From AP-15 sp963846635 (lineage in GTDB: Bacteria; Pseudomonadota; Alphaproteobacteria; ATCC43930; CGMCC-115725): DNA of 64,000 nucleotides. Position numbers and translations under genes: made by a program. The notes under the pieces were generated by a model that saw only the letters and a list, made by a program, of their open reading frames with translations, had not been told where the DNA came from and ran no database searches. Positions 18,812 through 27,922 of this stretch are shown here, piece after piece; within the stretch, counting starts at the first letter, position 1, and each line of letters opens with the position of its first letter. The stretch is taken from positions 95,437-159,436 of the forward strand of contig CAWJXM010000023.1 of the NCBI GenBank assembly GCA_963846635.1, written 5' to 3'.

Positions 18812-19033
18812 ATGATAAAAATCTTGCTGCTGTCGATCTGGGTCTGCATCGGCGCAGTACCAGTGTTTGCTGATCCCGGAGGGATCCCTAACGGTGGGGA
18901 CGGCAACGGTAACGGTAACGGCAATCTAAAGCATGAAGGGGCACCAGCTCCGCTGCTTGGTTTTAGCATACCGTCCGCCTTGGCGGTCGGCGGGGTCCTG
19001 CTCGGAGCCAAATTCTTGGGATGGCGCCGATAA
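18812..19033 (+). CDS. Tiny exported protein with sorting-signal-like C-terminal helix
   Basis: 73 residues in three parts. Residues 1-21 are a Sec signal peptide, with likely cleavage after VFA. A short Gly/Asn repeat (GDGNGNGNGN, residues 29-38) follows. The tail has a PAPLLG motif, a hydrophobic helix (SALAVGGVLLGAKFLG) and terminal WRR. That short motif + helix + basic end is the architecture of PEP-CTERM-like sorting tails, though this motif is not one I can name. GAGGAAC is a usable ribosome site. Function unknown; no exosortase gene is visible nearby. Confidence 0.65.
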   Translation: MIKILLLSIWVCIGAVPVFADPGGIPNGGDGNGNGNGNLKHEGAPAPLLGFSIPSALAVGGVLLGAKFLGWRR

Positions 19034-19172
19034 ATCCCCTTTGGCGGTCGCTTCGATCAACGTTGCACGAGTGGGCTGGCGGCAACTCCCGGCTCGCGGG
19101 TGCGCTTTGAGGTTTAGGCTGGGGCTCAGGCCGAGCGTCGCCATATAGGGTGCATGCGGCCCTCGAATTGGA

Positions 19173-20087
19173 ATGACTGAAGCGGCGTTGTCGTCAGCGA
19201 GCCGTTGTGGCTATGTCGCGCTGATCGGCGCTCCCAATGCCGGCAAATCGACGCTTCTGAATCAGCTCGTCGGGCGCAAACTCGCCATCGTCACGCCGAA
19301 AGCGCAGACGACGCGGGCGCGATTGCTCGGGATTGCGATCGAGGGCTCGGCCCAGATCATCTACGTCGACACGCCGGGGATCTTTGCGCCACGCCGACGG
19401 CTCGACCGGGCGATGGTCGCGGCGGCTTGGTCCGGTGCCGAAGATGCCGATGAGACGGTGCTATTGGTTGATGCAGCGCGCGGGATCGATCCCGATGTCC
19501 GGCGCATCCTCGACCATCTAGCCGATCGTCGCCGCCGATCGGTCCTCGCGTTGAACAAGATCGATCTCGTGCGCCGTGACCGCTTGCTCGCACTGGCTGC
19601 GGAGCTGGTAAAGGCGGGCAATTTCGATCCGGTCTTTATGATTTCCGGCTTGAGCGGCGACGGCGTCGCCGATCTGAAACGTCATCTCGCGGCTGCGGTG
19701 CCGCCCGGACCGTGGCTCTTCCCGGAGGATCAGCTCTCGGATGCGCCCGAGCGGCTGCTGGCGGCGGAGGTTACGCGCGAGCAGGTATTTCTTCAATTGC
19801 ATGACGAGCTGCCCTACGCTTCGACGGTTGAAACCGAGAGCTGGGAGGATCGGCACGACGGTAGCGTGCGCATAGAACAAGTCATTTATGTCGAGCGGCC
19901 GAGCCAGCGCGCAATCGTGCTCGGTGAGCGCGGTCAGCGGATCAAAGAAGTCGGCGCCCGTGCCCGCGCTAACCTCGAGCGGATGTTGGACCGGCGCGTT
20001 CACCTGTTCCTGTTTGTGAAGGTGCGCGCGAACTGGGGCGAGGATCGCGAGCGCTTCCGCGCGCTGGGCCTCGATTACAAAGCCTGA
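19173..20087 (+). CDS. era: GTPase Era
   Basis: Ras-like GTPase that binds 16S rRNA and checks 30S assembly. G1 is GAPNAGKST (residues 19-27), G3 DTPG and G4 NKID. The C-terminal KH domain holds IVLGERGQRIKEVGARARANLE and ends in WGEDRERFRALGLDYK. 304 residues. It overlaps recO by one base (TGATG), so the pair is an operon. Upstream rnc and lepB, the usual partners, are missing; the preceding gene is the small exported protein. Confidence 0.95.
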   Translation: MTEAALSSASRCGYVALIGAPNAGKSTLLNQLVGRKLAIVTPKAQTTRARLLGIAIEGSAQIIYVDTPGIFAPRRRLDRAMVAAAWSGAEDADETVLLVDAARGIDPDVRRILDHLADRRRRSVLALNKIDLVRRDRLLALAAELVKAGNFDPVFMISGLSGDGVADLKRHLAAAVPPGPWLFPEDQLSDAPERLLAAEVTREQVFLQLHDELPYASTVETESWEDRHDGSVRIEQVIYVERPSQRAIVLGERGQRIKEVGARARANLERMLDRRVHLFLFVKVRANWGEDRERFRALGLDYKA

Positions 20088-20818
20088 TGCAGTGGAGTGA
20101 CAGGGGCTATGTGATCGCGCTCCGGCGCCACGGCGAAAGCGCGCTGATCGCGGAATTGCTCACGCGCGAGCACGGGCGGCATCTGGGGTTGGTGCGCGGC
20201 GGACAGTCGCCGAAATTGCGCGCGATCCTGCAGCCAGGGAACGAGGTTGCCGCCGTGTGGCGCGGGCGGTTGTCCGCACATTTGGGAACGTTCGCCTGTG
20301 AGTTAGTGAGGGCGCACGCGGCGCGCCTCATTGATGATCCTGCTCGATTGGCGGCGCTTAGCGCAGCGGCGGCTCTGGTCGTCGCTACCCTGCCGGAACG
20401 CGAACCTCATGCCGATGTTTTTGCCTCGTTTGCGGCATTGCTTACGATACTCGATTCGGGCGGCGACTGGCCTGCACATTATGTCGGCTGGGAATGCAGC
20501 CTGCTCGCGTCTTTGGGCTTTGGCCTCGATCTCACACGCTGCGCCGCAACCGGGGCCACGATCGAACTCGCCTATGTCTCGCCGCGTTCGGGCCGCGCGG
20601 TGTCCCGCGAGGCGGGCCGGCCCTATCATGATAAGTTGTTGCAATTGCCGGAGTTCTTATGGCGAAACACGAGCCCCGACGCGGCGCAGATCATCGCCGG
20701 CCTGCGCCTGACCGAGTATTTCTTCGCGCATCATGTGCTGTTGCCGCAAGGCGGAAGCCTACCTGCCGCCCGCGCTCGGCTCGCTGAGCGCTTCCGGCGC
20801 GCGCCCGCCGCCCCCTAA
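20087..20818 (+). CDS. recO: DNA repair protein RecO
   Basis: RecF-pathway mediator that loads RecA on SSB-coated DNA. N-terminal OB fold: GYVIALRRHGESALIAELLTREHGR. The central segment HYVGWECSLLASLGFGLDLTRCAATG carries one Cys at the site that is a zinc finger in some RecO proteins. 243 residues, normal length. Coupled to era by a one-base overlap. Confidence 0.93.
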   Translation: MQWSDRGYVIALRRHGESALIAELLTREHGRHLGLVRGGQSPKLRAILQPGNEVAAVWRGRLSAHLGTFACELVRAHAARLIDDPARLAALSAAAALVVATLPEREPHADVFASFAALLTILDSGGDWPAHYVGWECSLLASLGFGLDLTRCAATGATIELAYVSPRSGRAVSREAGRPYHDKLLQLPEFLWRNTSPDAAQIIAGLRLTEYFFAHHVLLPQGGSLPAARARLAERFRRAPAAP

Positions 20819-21003
20819 CGCCTTGATTTGTGCTATTTGACCTTGTGCGGAGCGCGCCGGAATCGGCGAGCGCGCGCGGTGGGATCGAATACGAGTTTTC
20901 CATCTCCAACAGCTTCCAGCCGCTCTTCAACAACATTCCCGCGAACTCTGCCTTGAATGACCACACTCGGTTTGCCACCGACTTCGATCGAGAATCCTGA
21001 GCC

Positions 21004-23235
21004 ATGCCGCGGCTAACCGCCCCAGCCGGCGAAATCCGCGAGGTCGATTTCGCCGAGGCGCTCGGCGAGCGCTATCTGTCCTACGCGCTGTCGACGATCA
21101 TGTCGCGCTCGTTGCCCGATGTGCGTGATGGGCTGAAGCCGGTCCATCGCCGCATCCTGCATGCGATGCAACAGCTGCGGCTCGATCCCGCCTCCGGCTA
21201 CAAGAAATGCGCCCGCGTTGTCGGCGATGTGATCGGCAAGTTTCATCCCCATGGCGAGCTTGCGGTTTATGACGCGCTGGTACGGCTCGCCCAGGACTTT
21301 TCGCAGCGCTATCCGCTGGTCGACGGCCAGGGGAATTTTGGCAATATCGACGGCGATAACGCAGCGGCGATGCGCTACACCGAGAGCCGCCTTTCGGCGG
21401 TTGCGCAGGCGATGCTCGAGGGCATCGACGAGAACGCCGTCGATTTTCGCCCGACTTATGATGGCGAGGACAGCGAGCCGGTCGTCCTGCCCGCCCGTTT
21501 TCCAAACCTGTTGGCAAATGGTGCGGCGGGCATTGCTGTCGGCATGGCGACCAGCATTCCGCCGCACAATGCCGGCGAGTTATGCGCTGCTCTGCTCCAC
21601 CTGATCGAGGAGCCCGCCTGCACGGTCGAGGCATTGTGTGCTCACATCCCCGGCCCTGATTTTCCGACGGGCGGTGTTCTGGTCGAGCCCGCCGAGAACA
21701 TTCGCCAAGCCTACGCCGCGGGCCGCGGCAGCTTTCGGCTGCGCGCGCGCTGGACAACCGAGCCGCTGGGGCACGGCGCCTACCAGATCATCGTGACCGA
21801 GATCCCGTTCGGCGTGCCGAAGGGGCGGCTCGTTGAAAAGATCGCCGCACTGCTCGAAGAAAAAAAATTGCCATTGCTCGCCGACATCCGTGACGAATCG
21901 GCGGAGGATTTAAGGCTCGTCATCGAGCCGAAAAGCCGCAACGTCGATGCCGATGTATTGATGGAGCAATTGTTCCGGCTGACCGAACTCGAAATCCGCG
22001 TGCCACTAAACCTCAACGTCTTGGACCCCGCGGGTGTGCCGCGGGTGATGAGCCTTAAGGAGGCTTTGCAGGCTTTTCTCGATCATCGCCGTGAGGTGTT
22101 GCTGCGCCGTAGCCGCCACCGTCTTGCCGCGGTCGCCCGGCGCATCGAGATCCTGAAGGGCCATATCGTCGTCTATCTCAATCTCGACGAGGTCATCCGT
22201 ATCATCCGCGAAGACGACGACCCGAAGGCCGCGATGATGCGACGCTGGGCGTTGAGCGAGGTACAGGCCGAGGCAATCCTGAACATGCGGCTGCGGGCAC
22301 TGCGGCGCCTGGAAGAGGTCGCGATCCGCAAGGAGCTCGCTTCACGCTCGGCCGAAGAAACAAAACTGACGCGCTTGTTGGACAGCGAGCGCCGGCAATG
22401 GCGCGCGATCGCCAGAGAGATCTCCGAGACTGCCGCCGAATTTGGCGGCGACACGGCGCTCGGTCGGCGCCGCACGGCACTTGCCGAGGCGCCGCCGCCG
22501 GTCGAGATCCCGGTCGCGGCTTTGGTCGAGCGCGAGCCGGTAACCGTGCTGTGCTCGCAAAAGGGCTGGGTGCGGGCGATCAAAGGCCACGGCGTCTCGG
22601 CCTCCGAGCAGCGCTACAAAGAGGGTGACGGCCCGCGTTTTGCGGTTGCCGCCGAAACCACCGATCGCCTGTTGGTGTTCGCCACGAATGGCCGCTTTTA
22701 CACGATCGGCATCGATCGTCTGCCTGGCGGGCGCGGCCAAGGCGAGCCGTTGCGGCTGATGGTCGATCTGCCGAATGAGCACGACGTCGTGGCGATGTTC
22801 CCTTATCGGCCGGGCATGGAATTGCTGGTTGCGGCAAGCGACGGCCGCGGTTTCGTCGTCGACGGCGAGGAAGCGGTAGCGCAGACCCGCGCCGGCAAGC
22901 AGGTCTTGATCCCCGCTGAGGGGGCGCTCGCTCGTATCTGCCTGCGCGCAGAGGAGAGTGACGCCGTTGCCCTCCTCGGCGACAACCGCCGCATGCTGGT
23001 GGTCAAGCTCGACGACATTCCGCTGATGACGCGCGGCCGTGGCGTGATCCTGCAGCGCTACAAATCGGGAGGGCTCGCCGACGCCAAGGTATTCCAACTC
23101 GCCGACGGGCTCACTTGGCGCCAAGGCGAGACCCGCACGCGCACCGAAACCGACCTCACTCGCTGGCTTGCCGCCCGCGGCGGCGTCGGTCACCTGGTTC
23201 CCACCGGCTTTCCCCGCACGAATAAATTCGCATAG
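21004..23235 (+). CDS. parC: DNA topoisomerase IV subunit A
   Basis: Decatenating type IIA topoisomerase subunit, 743 residues. The breakage-reunion domain is intact, with the active Tyr in AAAMRYTESRLS and the QGNFGNIDGD and HPHGELAVYDALVRLAQ blocks. The C-terminal beta-pinwheel is degenerate. It ends ARGGVGHLVPTGFPRTNKFA. The era-recO-parC order is common in alphaproteobacteria. A diverged copy of its last 180 or so bases lies 378 bases downstream (23614-23800). Confidence 0.95.
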   Translation: MPRLTAPAGEIREVDFAEALGERYLSYALSTIMSRSLPDVRDGLKPVHRRILHAMQQLRLDPASGYKKCARVVGDVIGKFHPHGELAVYDALVRLAQDFSQRYPLVDGQGNFGNIDGDNAAAMRYTESRLSAVAQAMLEGIDENAVDFRPTYDGEDSEPVVLPARFPNLLANGAAGIAVGMATSIPPHNAGELCAALLHLIEEPACTVEALCAHIPGPDFPTGGVLVEPAENIRQAYAAGRGSFRLRARWTTEPLGHGAYQIIVTEIPFGVPKGRLVEKIAALLEEKKLPLLADIRDESAEDLRLVIEPKSRNVDADVLMEQLFRLTELEIRVPLNLNVLDPAGVPRVMSLKEALQAFLDHRREVLLRRSRHRLAAVARRIEILKGHIVVYLNLDEVIRIIREDDDPKAAMMRRWALSEVQAEAILNMRLRALRRLEEVAIRKELASRSAEETKLTRLLDSERRQWRAIAREISETAAEFGGDTALGRRRTALAEAPPPVEIPVAALVEREPVTVLCSQKGWVRAIKGHGVSASEQRYKEGDGPRFAVAAETTDRLLVFATNGRFYTIGIDRLPGGRGQGEPLRLMVDLPNEHDVVAMFPYRPGMELLVAASDGRGFVVDGEEAVAQTRAGKQVLIPAEGALARICLRAEESDAVALLGDNRRMLVVKLDDIPLMTRGRGVILQRYKSGGLADAKVFQLADGLTWRQGETRTRTETDLTRWLAARGGVGHLVPTGFPRTNKFA

Positions 23236-23613
23236 GGACTGCCTCGTGGAGGGTATTATAAGGATGTTATGGGGCAGGAGCATCGGCGAGCATTGAAAGA
23301 GCGGTGACAAAGCGGGGAGGGCTGTTGAACGGATGACGGACGACTGACTGCGCGAGCGCTGAAGAAGGCGGCATCGCTCGCGATGCGCGAGCATATGCGA
23401 CGAGATCTTCGATGCATACGAACACGCCAAAGCAGACCTCGATGGCGTAGACGGAGCTGCTGTCGCTCGAAGCGTCAGGCGCCTGCTGCTCGCCTCTCGC
23501 ACTCGAGCACCGCTGACACGCGGTTTGGCAGCGTCATGGTCGTGGTACCGGCTCATCTGCGGCGATCCGTTATCTCCCACATCGATCGATAGTGTGCGCC
23601 TTGGGCGCGCTGA
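23236..23613. other. Non-coding spacer between parC and its duplicated tail
   Basis: 378 bases without recognisable coding sequence, RNA or insertion sequence ends. It separates the functional parC stop from the second, partial parC 3' end. It may be debris from the recombination that produced the duplication. Confidence 0.4.
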
Positions 23614-23800
23614 GCAGCGCTACAAATCGGGCGGGCTCGCCGACGCCAAAGTGTTCCGACTTGCCGACGGCTTGTCGTGGCGGCAGGGTGAGACTCGCAC
23701 GCGCACCGAAACCGAGCTCACCCGCTGGCTTGCCGCCCGCGGCGGCGTCGGTCACCTCGTCCCCACCGGCTTCCCCCGCACGAATAAATTCGGGGCTTAG
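23614..23800 (+). pseudogene. Duplicated, diverged 3' end of parC
   Basis: Reads QRYKSGGLADAKVF and continues to RTNKFGA, matching the last 61 codons of parC (23052-23235). By eye I count about 19 mismatches in 180 bases. Nearly all are at third codon positions, and only three amino acids change before the ends (Q to R, T to S, D to E). The pattern shows that this copy diverged while still under protein-level selection, as part of a working parC in a related genome, and was not copied recently from its neighbour. Confidence 0.85.
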
Positions 23801-23829
23801 AGCTGGAGCACGGCGAAGAAGGATGGGGA

Positions 23830-24600
23830 TTAAGACTCGGTCTCGCGGTACCAGGGAAGCAGCCAGCGGCGCAGGCGCCGAAAGCCGAGGTCGGTGGCGA
23901 AGCCGATTACTCCGATCACGAAGATTCCGGCAAAGACGCGCTCGGTGCGAAACGTCTGCTGCGCCTCAAGGATCATGTAGCCTATGCCGATAGTTGCCCC
24001 GATCATCTCGGCGGCGATGATCACGATTAGAGAAATGCCCCAGGCGAGGCGCACTCCGGTAAAAATCTGCGGCAGGCTGGCGGGGAGCACGACGCCCCTG
24101 AAGATCTCGAACTCGCTCGCCCCGAGGGATCGCGCGGCACGGATCAGGTTGCTGTCGACGCTGCGGGCACTGGCAAAAGTGTTAAGGATGACAGGGAAAG
24201 ATGCCGCCAAGGCGATCACAAAGATCTTCGATCCGTCGTCGATGCCAAACCAGAGGATCGCGAGCGGGTAGAGGGCAAGTGGCGAGATCGGCCGCAGCAA
24301 CTCGACCATCGGATCGAACAAGTCGCCGATCAGTTTGATGCGCGCCATCGCCATTCCGAGGACGACCCCGAATGTGACCGCGAGCGCGAAGCCGCAGACG
24401 ACGCGGAACAGGCTCGCATAGAGCGCCTTCCACAGATAGCCGCTGGAGACAAGAACTCCCAGATCGGCAAAGGCTTTGCTCGGCGGTGGAAGCAGCAGCG
24501 TGTTGACGAGGCCGCAGCGGGCAGCAAGTTCCCAGGCAAGAATAACGGTTAGCGGTCCGGTCAGCCGAACGACCGATCGTGGCGGCGCGAGCCCCCTCAT
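23830..24600 (-). CDS. ABC transporter permease, NitT/TauT type
   Basis: Inner-membrane permease of 256 residues with about six helices. The EAA cytoplasmic loop (SLGASEFEIFRGVVLPASLPQIFTG) contacts the ATPase. Family: SsuC/TauC/NrtB-like importers for nitrate, sulfonates, taurine, cyanate or pyrimidine precursors. It overlaps the ATPase gene by 4 bases and is last in a three-gene minus-strand operon. Substrate unknown. Confidence 0.92.
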   Translation of the reverse strand: MRGLAPPRSVVRLTGPLTVILAWELAARCGLVNTLLLPPPSKAFADLGVLVSSGYLWKALYASLFRVVCGFALAVTFGVVLGMAMARIKLIGDLFDPMVELLRPISPLALYPLAILWFGIDDGSKIFVIALAASFPVILNTFASARSVDSNLIRAARSLGASEFEIFRGVVLPASLPQIFTGVRLAWGISLIVIIAAEMIGATIGIGYMILEAQQTFRTERVFAGIFVIGVIGFATDLGFRRLRRWLLPWYRETES

Positions 24601-25367
24601 TCGAGGAGGGTCGACAGGCGTTGCGCGATCTTGCCGACCGCGGGGTCTTCGCGCTGGCGAGGCCGGGCCAGTTCGATCTCCTCGATTTCGAGAATGAAGC
24701 TCGGGCGTTGCGCCATCACAACGATGCGATCGGCCATGATCACCGCCTCGTCGATATCGTGGGTGACGAACAGGATCGTCTGGCGTGTTTTCTCCCAGAT
24801 TTGGAGCACTTCTCGCTGCATCGTCCGGCGCGTCAGCGCATCAAGCGCCGCCAGAGGTTCGTCCATCAGCAGCATCTCCGGATCGACGGCAAGGGCACGG
24901 GCAATTTCGAGGCGCTGGCGCATGCCACCTGATAGATCGCTTGGATAATGCCGCGCAAACCCGTCGAGCTGAACGAGCTGCAGTATCCCAGCGACGGTTT
25001 CCTTGACATTTTGCCCACCGCGCCGGTTGGCTTTAAGCCTCAAGCCGTAAGCAACGTTCTCCTCGGTCGTCAGCCACGGAAACAGCGCCGGCTGCTGGAA
25101 GACCATCATGCGCTCGCGCCCGGGACCCGTGATCGGTTTGCCGCGGAACAGAACTCGGCCGGAGCTCGGCCTCAAATAGCCGGCAAGCAACGAAAGCAGC
25201 GTGCTCTTGCCGCAGCCGCTCGGCCCAATAACGGCGACAAACTCACCGGCCCGGACACCGAGGTCGAGTTGGCGGATGACTTGGACGGCGTGACGGCCCG
25301 CCCCACCAGGAAAGGTCAGCGCCACCCCATCAAATCGGACGATGTCCTCTCCGGGGTGGCCGCTCAT
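24597..25367 (-). CDS. ABC transporter ATP-binding protein, NitT/TauT type
   Basis: ATPase of 256 residues. Walker A is GPSGCGKST, the signature is LSGGMRQR and Walker B is MLLMDEPLAALD, with the H-loop in FVTHDIDEAV. Q-loop MVFQQPALFPWLT. It belongs to the SsuB/TauB/NrtD group. Middle gene of the operon: 13 bases after the binding protein, 4-base overlap with the permease. Confidence 0.94.
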   Translation of the reverse strand: MSGHPGEDIVRFDGVALTFPGGAGRHAVQVIRQLDLGVRAGEFVAVIGPSGCGKSTLLSLLAGYLRPSSGRVLFRGKPITGPGRERMMVFQQPALFPWLTTEENVAYGLRLKANRRGGQNVKETVAGILQLVQLDGFARHYPSDLSGGMRQRLEIARALAVDPEMLLMDEPLAALDALTRRTMQREVLQIWEKTRQTILFVTHDIDEAVIMADRIVVMAQRPSFILEIEEIELARPRQREDPAVGKIAQRLSTLLE

Positions 25368-25380
25368 CGCAGATTTCCGT

Positions 25381-26508
25381 CTACGTCTTCAGCAAACGAC
25401 GTTCCCAATCGGCGTAGTAACTCGCCGCCGGCTTCGTCAGGAAAGGATAATCGCCCTTGAGCATCGCTTCGATCTCGGGGTCGGGCTGGAGGCCGAGCTC
25501 CTCTACGGCCGGCAATGTGAACCGCTTGGTCGGCTCGACGATCGTGTCGTTGAAGAGCTTGGCCGGATCCGGGTGGGGATCGATGGTCTTCGCCTGCACC
25601 AGCATCTCGTAGAGGTTCCAAACGTTGGGCATGACCGGTAGCCCGTTTCGCGCGAACAGGGGGATGCGCATGTGCGTCGCCAGATCGGCAGGAAGATCAA
25701 GGTTCTTCGCCACTGCCCTGCGAGCGTCTGAAGGATTGTCGTCGATCCACCGGCTGAAGCGGATGCACGCTCGATACAGCTTCTTGGCGGCTTCCGGGTT
25801 GGCGTCGGCAAATTCGCGGCTGAGCGCGACCGTGCCCAATCCCGCATAGGGCACCAGTTCGGTCGCATTGGCGACGGTGCGAGCATGGTATTTCAGCTCG
25901 GCTACCGTGTCGGCCGGCGGAATCGCGAAGATCGCATCGACCAACCCTTGCGCGAGCGCATCGGGCATGTTCGGCGCCGGCATCGGCACGAGCTTTATGT
26001 CCTGCTTGTGGATCTTCGCCTTTTTGGGAAGGGCGTTGAGCAGCATATCAGGAACCGTGCCGGGACCGACGAACGCGAGCTTCTTGCCTTTCAGATCGTC
26101 GAGGGTTTTGATCGGTGAATCCGGCAACACCATGATCCGCTCGGCCGGATGGTCGGGCGTGCTGAAGGAACCGAGAAACGGCACAATCAACCGAAGGCCG
26201 CGTGTCAGCCCGATGAGGCTCGGCGCAACCCCCATTTCGCCGGCAACGATGCTGCCCGTGGTCATTCCCTGCATGATCGGGGCAAAATTCTGAAAGCGCG
26301 TCACCTCGACGGTCAGCCCTTCATCCTTGAAAAAGTCGACTTCGCCGATATAGGACGCGATTGCCGGATTAAAGGGCAGCGTTCCCAGAACGATCTTCTC
26401 GGGAACCTGTGCCGCCGCCGATAGCCCCAGGCTTCGTGCTGAAACGGACACTGTGAGCAGGGCCGCAACTGCTTTGAGCGCACCCCGCCGGCTCGGTTGG
26501 TAAGGCAT
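25381..26508 (-). CDS. ABC transporter substrate-binding protein, NitT/TauT type
   Basis: Periplasmic binding protein of 375 residues. The N-terminus (PSRRGALKAVAALL) looks like a Tat or Sec signal with a cleavage region around SAAAQ. The NMT1/SsuA-like fold is suggested by VDFFKDEGLTVEVTRFQNFAPIMQGMTTGSIVAGEMG and LDDLKGKKLAFVGPGTV. Ligand not deducible; aliphatic sulfonates or aromatic acids are possible. First gene of the operon; a perfect palindrome lies about 80 bases upstream of its start. Confidence 0.9.
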   Translation of the reverse strand: MPYQPSRRGALKAVAALLTVSVSARSLGLSAAAQVPEKIVLGTLPFNPAIASYIGEVDFFKDEGLTVEVTRFQNFAPIMQGMTTGSIVAGEMGVAPSLIGLTRGLRLIVPFLGSFSTPDHPAERIMVLPDSPIKTLDDLKGKKLAFVGPGTVPDMLLNALPKKAKIHKQDIKLVPMPAPNMPDALAQGLVDAIFAIPPADTVAELKYHARTVANATELVPYAGLGTVALSREFADANPEAAKKLYRACIRFSRWIDDNPSDARRAVAKNLDLPADLATHMRIPLFARNGLPVMPNVWNLYEMLVQAKTIDPHPDPAKLFNDTIVEPTKRFTLPAVEELGLQPDPEIEAMLKGDYPFLTKPAASYYADWERRLLKT

Positions 26509-26982
26509 CGTCTCGTTGTCTCCCAGGACGCCTTCTTATCTCGTGTCGTTGGCGGCTCATTCGCATGATAGGCGATTGGCTGGTTTTGTTCCACTATAGT
26601 GGAAGCAAGACTTTTGTCAGCCAGACTTAGACGACCGGACTTGGCGACCCCTCAAGGCGAACGCCATTCGCCGGCTCGGAGAAGATTTTGTACGACGATA
26701 AGGCGCACGAGCCGCCTTGCCGGGATCAATTAGCCTTGATCGATGGTGTGACCGCCTACCGCGCACGGAAACGCAGGTAACGCCCATATATTTGCCATGT
26801 TTACATCGTACTGTGTTCAGGCTTTGGATGTGGTCTTCGAGCGGTAGAAAAATGGATCGAACGAAAGGACGGCGCCTGATCTCGAACCTGATAAAACAGG
26901 TGGAGCAGGCGAGCTTGTTGCCGGCCGATCGGTCATTCCGCTAAAAACCGCCGCAGCATCGCCGACCGAGATCGTTTTTGCC
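26509..26982. other. Intergenic region upstream of the ABC operon and tusA
   Basis: 474 bases between divergent genes. It holds the palindrome at 26589-26604. Apart from that I see no convincing coding sequence or RNA. Confidence 0.5.
26589..26604. promoter_or_regulatory. Perfect 16-base palindrome, candidate operator
   Basis: TTCCACTATAGTGGAA is a perfect inverted repeat (8+8) about 80 bases upstream of the ABC binding-protein start. Size, symmetry and position fit a dimeric repressor or activator site, for example an IclR-, GntR- or LysR-type protein. No regulator gene is adjacent. Confidence 0.5.
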
Positions 26983-27231
26983 ATGACCGAACCTGCTGCG
27001 GACAACGTCACCGTCCTCGATACCACCGGGCTCTTGTGCCCGCTGCCGGTGCTGAAGGCGCGGCGCGCGTTGAAGCCGCTGGCACCAGGGGCGGTACTTG
27101 AAGTGCTCGCTACCGATCCCGGAGCGGTCAAGGATTTCGAGCATTTCTGCAAGACCACCGGCTGCGAACTATTGGAATTTTCGGAGCAGCCAGGCGGGGT
27201 CTTGCGCTTTCGGCTGCGAAAGCCAATCTGA
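26983..27231 (+). CDS. TusA-family sulfurtransferase
   Basis: 82-residue SirA/TusA-like protein. The catalytic CPLPVLKARRAL motif holds the persulfide Cys, followed by EVLATDPGAVKDFEHFCKTTG. TusA proteins relay sulfur for tRNA thiolation, cofactor synthesis or sulfur oxidation; which applies here is open. It stands alone, divergent from the NitT/TauT operon. Confidence 0.92.
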   Translation: MTEPAADNVTVLDTTGLLCPLPVLKARRALKPLAPGAVLEVLATDPGAVKDFEHFCKTTGCELLEFSEQPGGVLRFRLRKPI

Positions 27232-27396
27232 CGCCGGCTGCCACTAGTCCTCGGGTCCGATCAGTGCTCCGGTCATTTCGCTTCCTGCGACGACGAATGC
27301 CCTAGCAGCCCCGGCGCTCCGGCCGAGGCTGCATCCGGCCGCGCGCCCGACAGCCGCGCCGGCATCTGTCTCAGCCGCGAGTGCAGGATCTATCCG

Positions 27397-27897
27397 ATGA
27401 TCGAGAGCGTTGTCGCCCGCCGCGACCTCGGCGGGCATGTTTACGAAATCGATACTGACAAGGACCGTCTCGATTTCGCCCTGATCCATCATTTCCTCGC
27501 CCATTGCTCGCATTGGGCGCGCGGCATTCCGCGCGACGTGTTGTGCCGCGCGATCGAGCATTCGCTATGCTTTGGGCTCTACCGCGATGGCGATCAGATC
27601 GGCTTTGCCCGCGTCATTACCGACGAGGCGACCTTTGCCTATCTGGCCGACGTCTTTGTCGTCGCCAAAGAACGCAATGCCGGACTCGGGCAATGGCTGG
27701 TCGAGACCATCCTCGCAGATCGGCGGCTGCAGCGGTTGCGGCGTTGGTTGTTGGTAACGCGAGACGCGAAGAGCCTTTACCAGCGTTGCGGCTTTGCCGA
27801 GCTGACCCCCGGCCTCGCTTATCTCGAGCGCTTCGATCCCGACCCATGCGGCAAAATCGCTGCCGCGGAGCGGGCGCCGGCGCTAATCTACGGCTGA
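27397..27897 (+). CDS. GNAT family N-acetyltransferase
   Basis: 166 residues. The acetyl-CoA site follows the GNAT pattern: FAYLADVFVVAKERNAGLGQWLVETI covers beta-4 and the motif A pyrophosphate loop (here RNAGLG). The distal YQRCGF segment is typical of the family. Acceptor unknown. It lies 25 bases before an iron-containing alcohol dehydrogenase, so the two may be co-transcribed. Confidence 0.85.
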   Translation: MIESVVARRDLGGHVYEIDTDKDRLDFALIHHFLAHCSHWARGIPRDVLCRAIEHSLCFGLYRDGDQIGFARVITDEATFAYLADVFVVAKERNAGLGQWLVETILADRRLQRLRRWLLVTRDAKSLYQRCGFAELTPGLAYLERFDPDPCGKIAAAERAPALIYG

Positions 27898-27922
27898 GGG
27901 TGGCAGCGAGGGGAGGCATTTC

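Noticed and set aside
22342..23580. 412-codon open frame antisense to parC and the following spacer
   Set aside because: Composition is a mirror of the GC-rich parC codons and no family motif appears; parC itself is unmistakable in the other strand.
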